Source: an uncultured Prolixibacteraceae bacterium (GTDB taxonomy: Bacteria > Bacteroidota > Bacteroidia > Bacteroidales > Prolixibacteraceae). From it: a DNA stretch of 64,000 nt. The notes under the pieces were generated by a model. That model saw only the letters and a program-made list of their open reading frames with translations, was not told the origin of the DNA and did no database searches. Position numbers and translations under genes: made by a program. This document shows, piece after piece, positions 63,701 to 64,000 of this stretch. The stretch's first letter is position 1. Each line of letters starts with the position of its first letter. Location of the stretch: positions 1 through 64,000 of the forward strand of contig CALGIG010000052.1 of NCBI GenBank assembly GCA_937915865.1, written 5' to 3'.

Positions 63701-63852
63701 GGAAAGTAACATTCAATGTAAATGATATAAGTAAATCGATAACAGGTGACCCGGAGAAGTTGCAATTTAACATCGACGGTGTGGTTTATAAACCGTTTTA
63801 TGAATCATACGGCCGTTATTCGGTTTATCTGGATGTGACTTTGAAAGAATAA
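60787..63852 (+). CDS. Multidomain GH127/GH146-like beta-L-arabinofuranosidase
   Basis: 1021 residues with signal peptide (MKIYKLFIGILLGFF...VAQ; the start may be the ATG at 60787 or the one at 60796). Order: LamG/concanavalin-like domain (about 40-260), bacterial Ig-like domain of the Big_4 kind (about 295-365, VIWPAPKDNSQVLSAGTYTL), then a DUF1680-type barrel. The barrel has LRGHATGHYLSAIAQAYAST, WAPYYTLHKILAGLMDIYE, zinc-site residues Glu749 and Cys751 (ETCATYNMLKLT) and Cys819-Cys820 (TCCNGT). This is the longer subclass whose members fall in GH127 or GH146, unlike the HypBA1-like enzyme upstream. Expected exo-beta-L-arabinofuranosidase, zinc- and cysteine-dependent. The gene is complete within the window. 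Confidence 0.87.
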   Translation: MTDMKIYKLFIGILLGFFALETNTSVAQNGDQILDGIGETGLISRYTFKEDAKDWSRNNLHGAIQGTDFKFVKDELFGNVLSLNGSNDTYISLPAESVTGEQTLSITGWIYLRSAKSGQLFFDFGKDNKSHFFAAPLGMNNKEEFLAQILTNAKTYTAASAALPVYKWVHVAVVINVPYKTLSTFVNGTLVSETKNAEVELRQLFKSNSGETNKLFIGRSLNPEYTGLNAKLHDFRIYRVALNDKQVARIYGNALSEGESTVRTNEESEGELQKFPATTPQLYNAYLKSVPDIQVETEVGILPRLPRFVKGVYNNNIEGPEVRVIWPAPKDNSQVLSAGTYTLTGKVSGTNLQPKATVVVKAAKAATPNRTLEFFKLDQVSLDMDDHNHNTKFIENRDKFITGLAKTNPDDFLYMFRNAFGQEQPTGAKPLGVWDSQETKLRGHATGHYLSAIAQAYASTGYDATLQANFAAKMDYMVNTLYQLAQLSGQPKTAGGEAVADPTAVPIGVGKSTYDSDLSEGGIRTDYWNWGKGFISAYPPDQFIMLEKGASYGGDKTKIWAPYYTLHKILAGLMDIYEVSGNKKALEIVKGMGDWVYIRLSKLPTPTLISMWNKYIAGEFGGMNEAMARLSRLTNEPRYMEVARLFDNIKVFYGDAEHSHGLAKNVDLFRGLHANQHIPQIVGALEIYRDSEAPEYFHIADNFWNMTTNDYMYSIGGVAGARNPNNAECFIAQPSTIYENGFSAGGQNETCATYNMLKLTDNLFLFEQRGELMDYYERGLYNHILASVAEDSPANTYHVPLNAGSEKQFSNDDMSGFTCCNGTALESSTKLQNSIYFKSADNKALYVNLFVPSTLKWTEKNITVTQTTAFPKEDHTLLTIKGNGEFDLHVRVPHWATKGFFVKINGKDEAVKAEPGNYLAISRKWKDGDKVELRMPFHFYLEPVMDQQNVASLFYGPILLAAQESEPLKEWRKVTFNVNDISKSITGDPEKLQFNIDGVVYKPFYESYGRYSVYLDVTLKE

Positions 63853-63877
63853 GTAATTTTGAAAAAAGAAAACAAAA

Positions 63878-64000
63878 ACGTCCTGAAGGGACAACATATT
63901 CTAGCCCAGGGCAAACGAAGTGTCGCCCTGGGTTGGAAAACGGGTTTAAAATCGTCCGCGAGAAAAGGCTCGTTTAATAGAGTTTATTATTTCGGACGAA
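63878..64000. repeat. Left part of a further palindromic repeat, cut by the window edge
   Basis: Begins CGTCCTGAAGGGACAACAT and continues with TAGCCCAGGGCAAACGA, GTGTCGCCCTGGGTTGG, AAAATCGTCCG and TTCGGACGAA. These words come in the same order as in the element at 59102. It continues beyond base 64000. Confidence 0.75.

Noticed and set aside
1..64000. Searched by eye for CRISPR arrays, tRNA or rRNA genes, and transposase or integrase genes
   Set aside because: No regularly spaced direct repeats, no recognisable cloverleaf or rRNA segment and no transposase or integrase motif was seen. A tRNA could be missed without a covariance search.

Overview
The window looks like a chromosomal piece of a free-living, glycan-degrading member of the Bacteroidota, probably near the Marinilabiliales/Prolixibacteraceae type (inference from gene content; no rRNA gene is present to fix it). 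The reasons are two SusC/SusD pairs, each preceded by an ECF sigma factor and a FecR-type anti-sigma factor, many lipobox or Sec-exported carbohydrate enzymes, and promoters of the Bacteroidota type (TTTG, 19-20 bases, TAnnTTTG) at several genes.

Region 1 (1-13.3 kb) holds housekeeping and stress genes on the plus strand. They are an ECF sigma factor overlapping a membrane-anchored protein with a barrel-like C-terminus, an exported barrel protein, an LVIVD-repeat lipoprotein, a lytic transglycosylase, UvrA, a flavodoxin-fold quinone reductase, a TGS-containing nucleoside kinase, a short HicB/HicA pair, two adjacent superoxide dismutases (one Mn-type, one Fe-type by their motifs) and a small winged-helix protein. 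A gene-poor stretch of about 740 bases follows and ends in gene 14019.

Region 2 (14.0-29.1 kb) starts with a 2033-residue protein that reads as two complete sensor kinases fused in one frame: sensor, two PAS domains, kinase and receiver, then a membrane segment, fourteen propeller repeats, Y_Y_Y and a second kinase. SbcC and SbcD converge on it. A SNF2-type helicase lies divergent to SbcD, and an M28 lipoprotein peptidase is convergent with the helicase across a nested inverted repeat.

Region 3 (29.1-34.9 kb, minus strand) is a D-xylose catabolic operon: GntR/LacI-type regulator, xylulokinase, xylose isomerase and a sugar:H+ symporter. A 14-base motif is shared by the regulator promoter and the xylB promoter and overlaps both core promoters, so it is a good operator candidate. 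GC-rich dyad repeats sit in each gap of this operon.

Region 4 (35.0-64.0 kb, plus strand) is a large polysaccharide utilisation locus built from two tandem sigma/FecR/SusC/SusD modules. Between and after them lie GH43, GH127 (HypBA1-like), an unknown 912-residue lipoprotein (possibly DUF5695), a cysteine-rich exported protein, an M61 peptidase, GH27 and a second, multidomain GH127/GH146-like enzyme. Two beta-L-arabinofuranosidase-type enzymes together with GH43, GH27 and a peptidase point to arabinofuranose-rich plant cell-wall material. Extensin-type hydroxyproline-rich glycoprotein is the most specific hypothesis (inference). Long palindromic repeats occupy the last intergenic gaps and run off the right edge.
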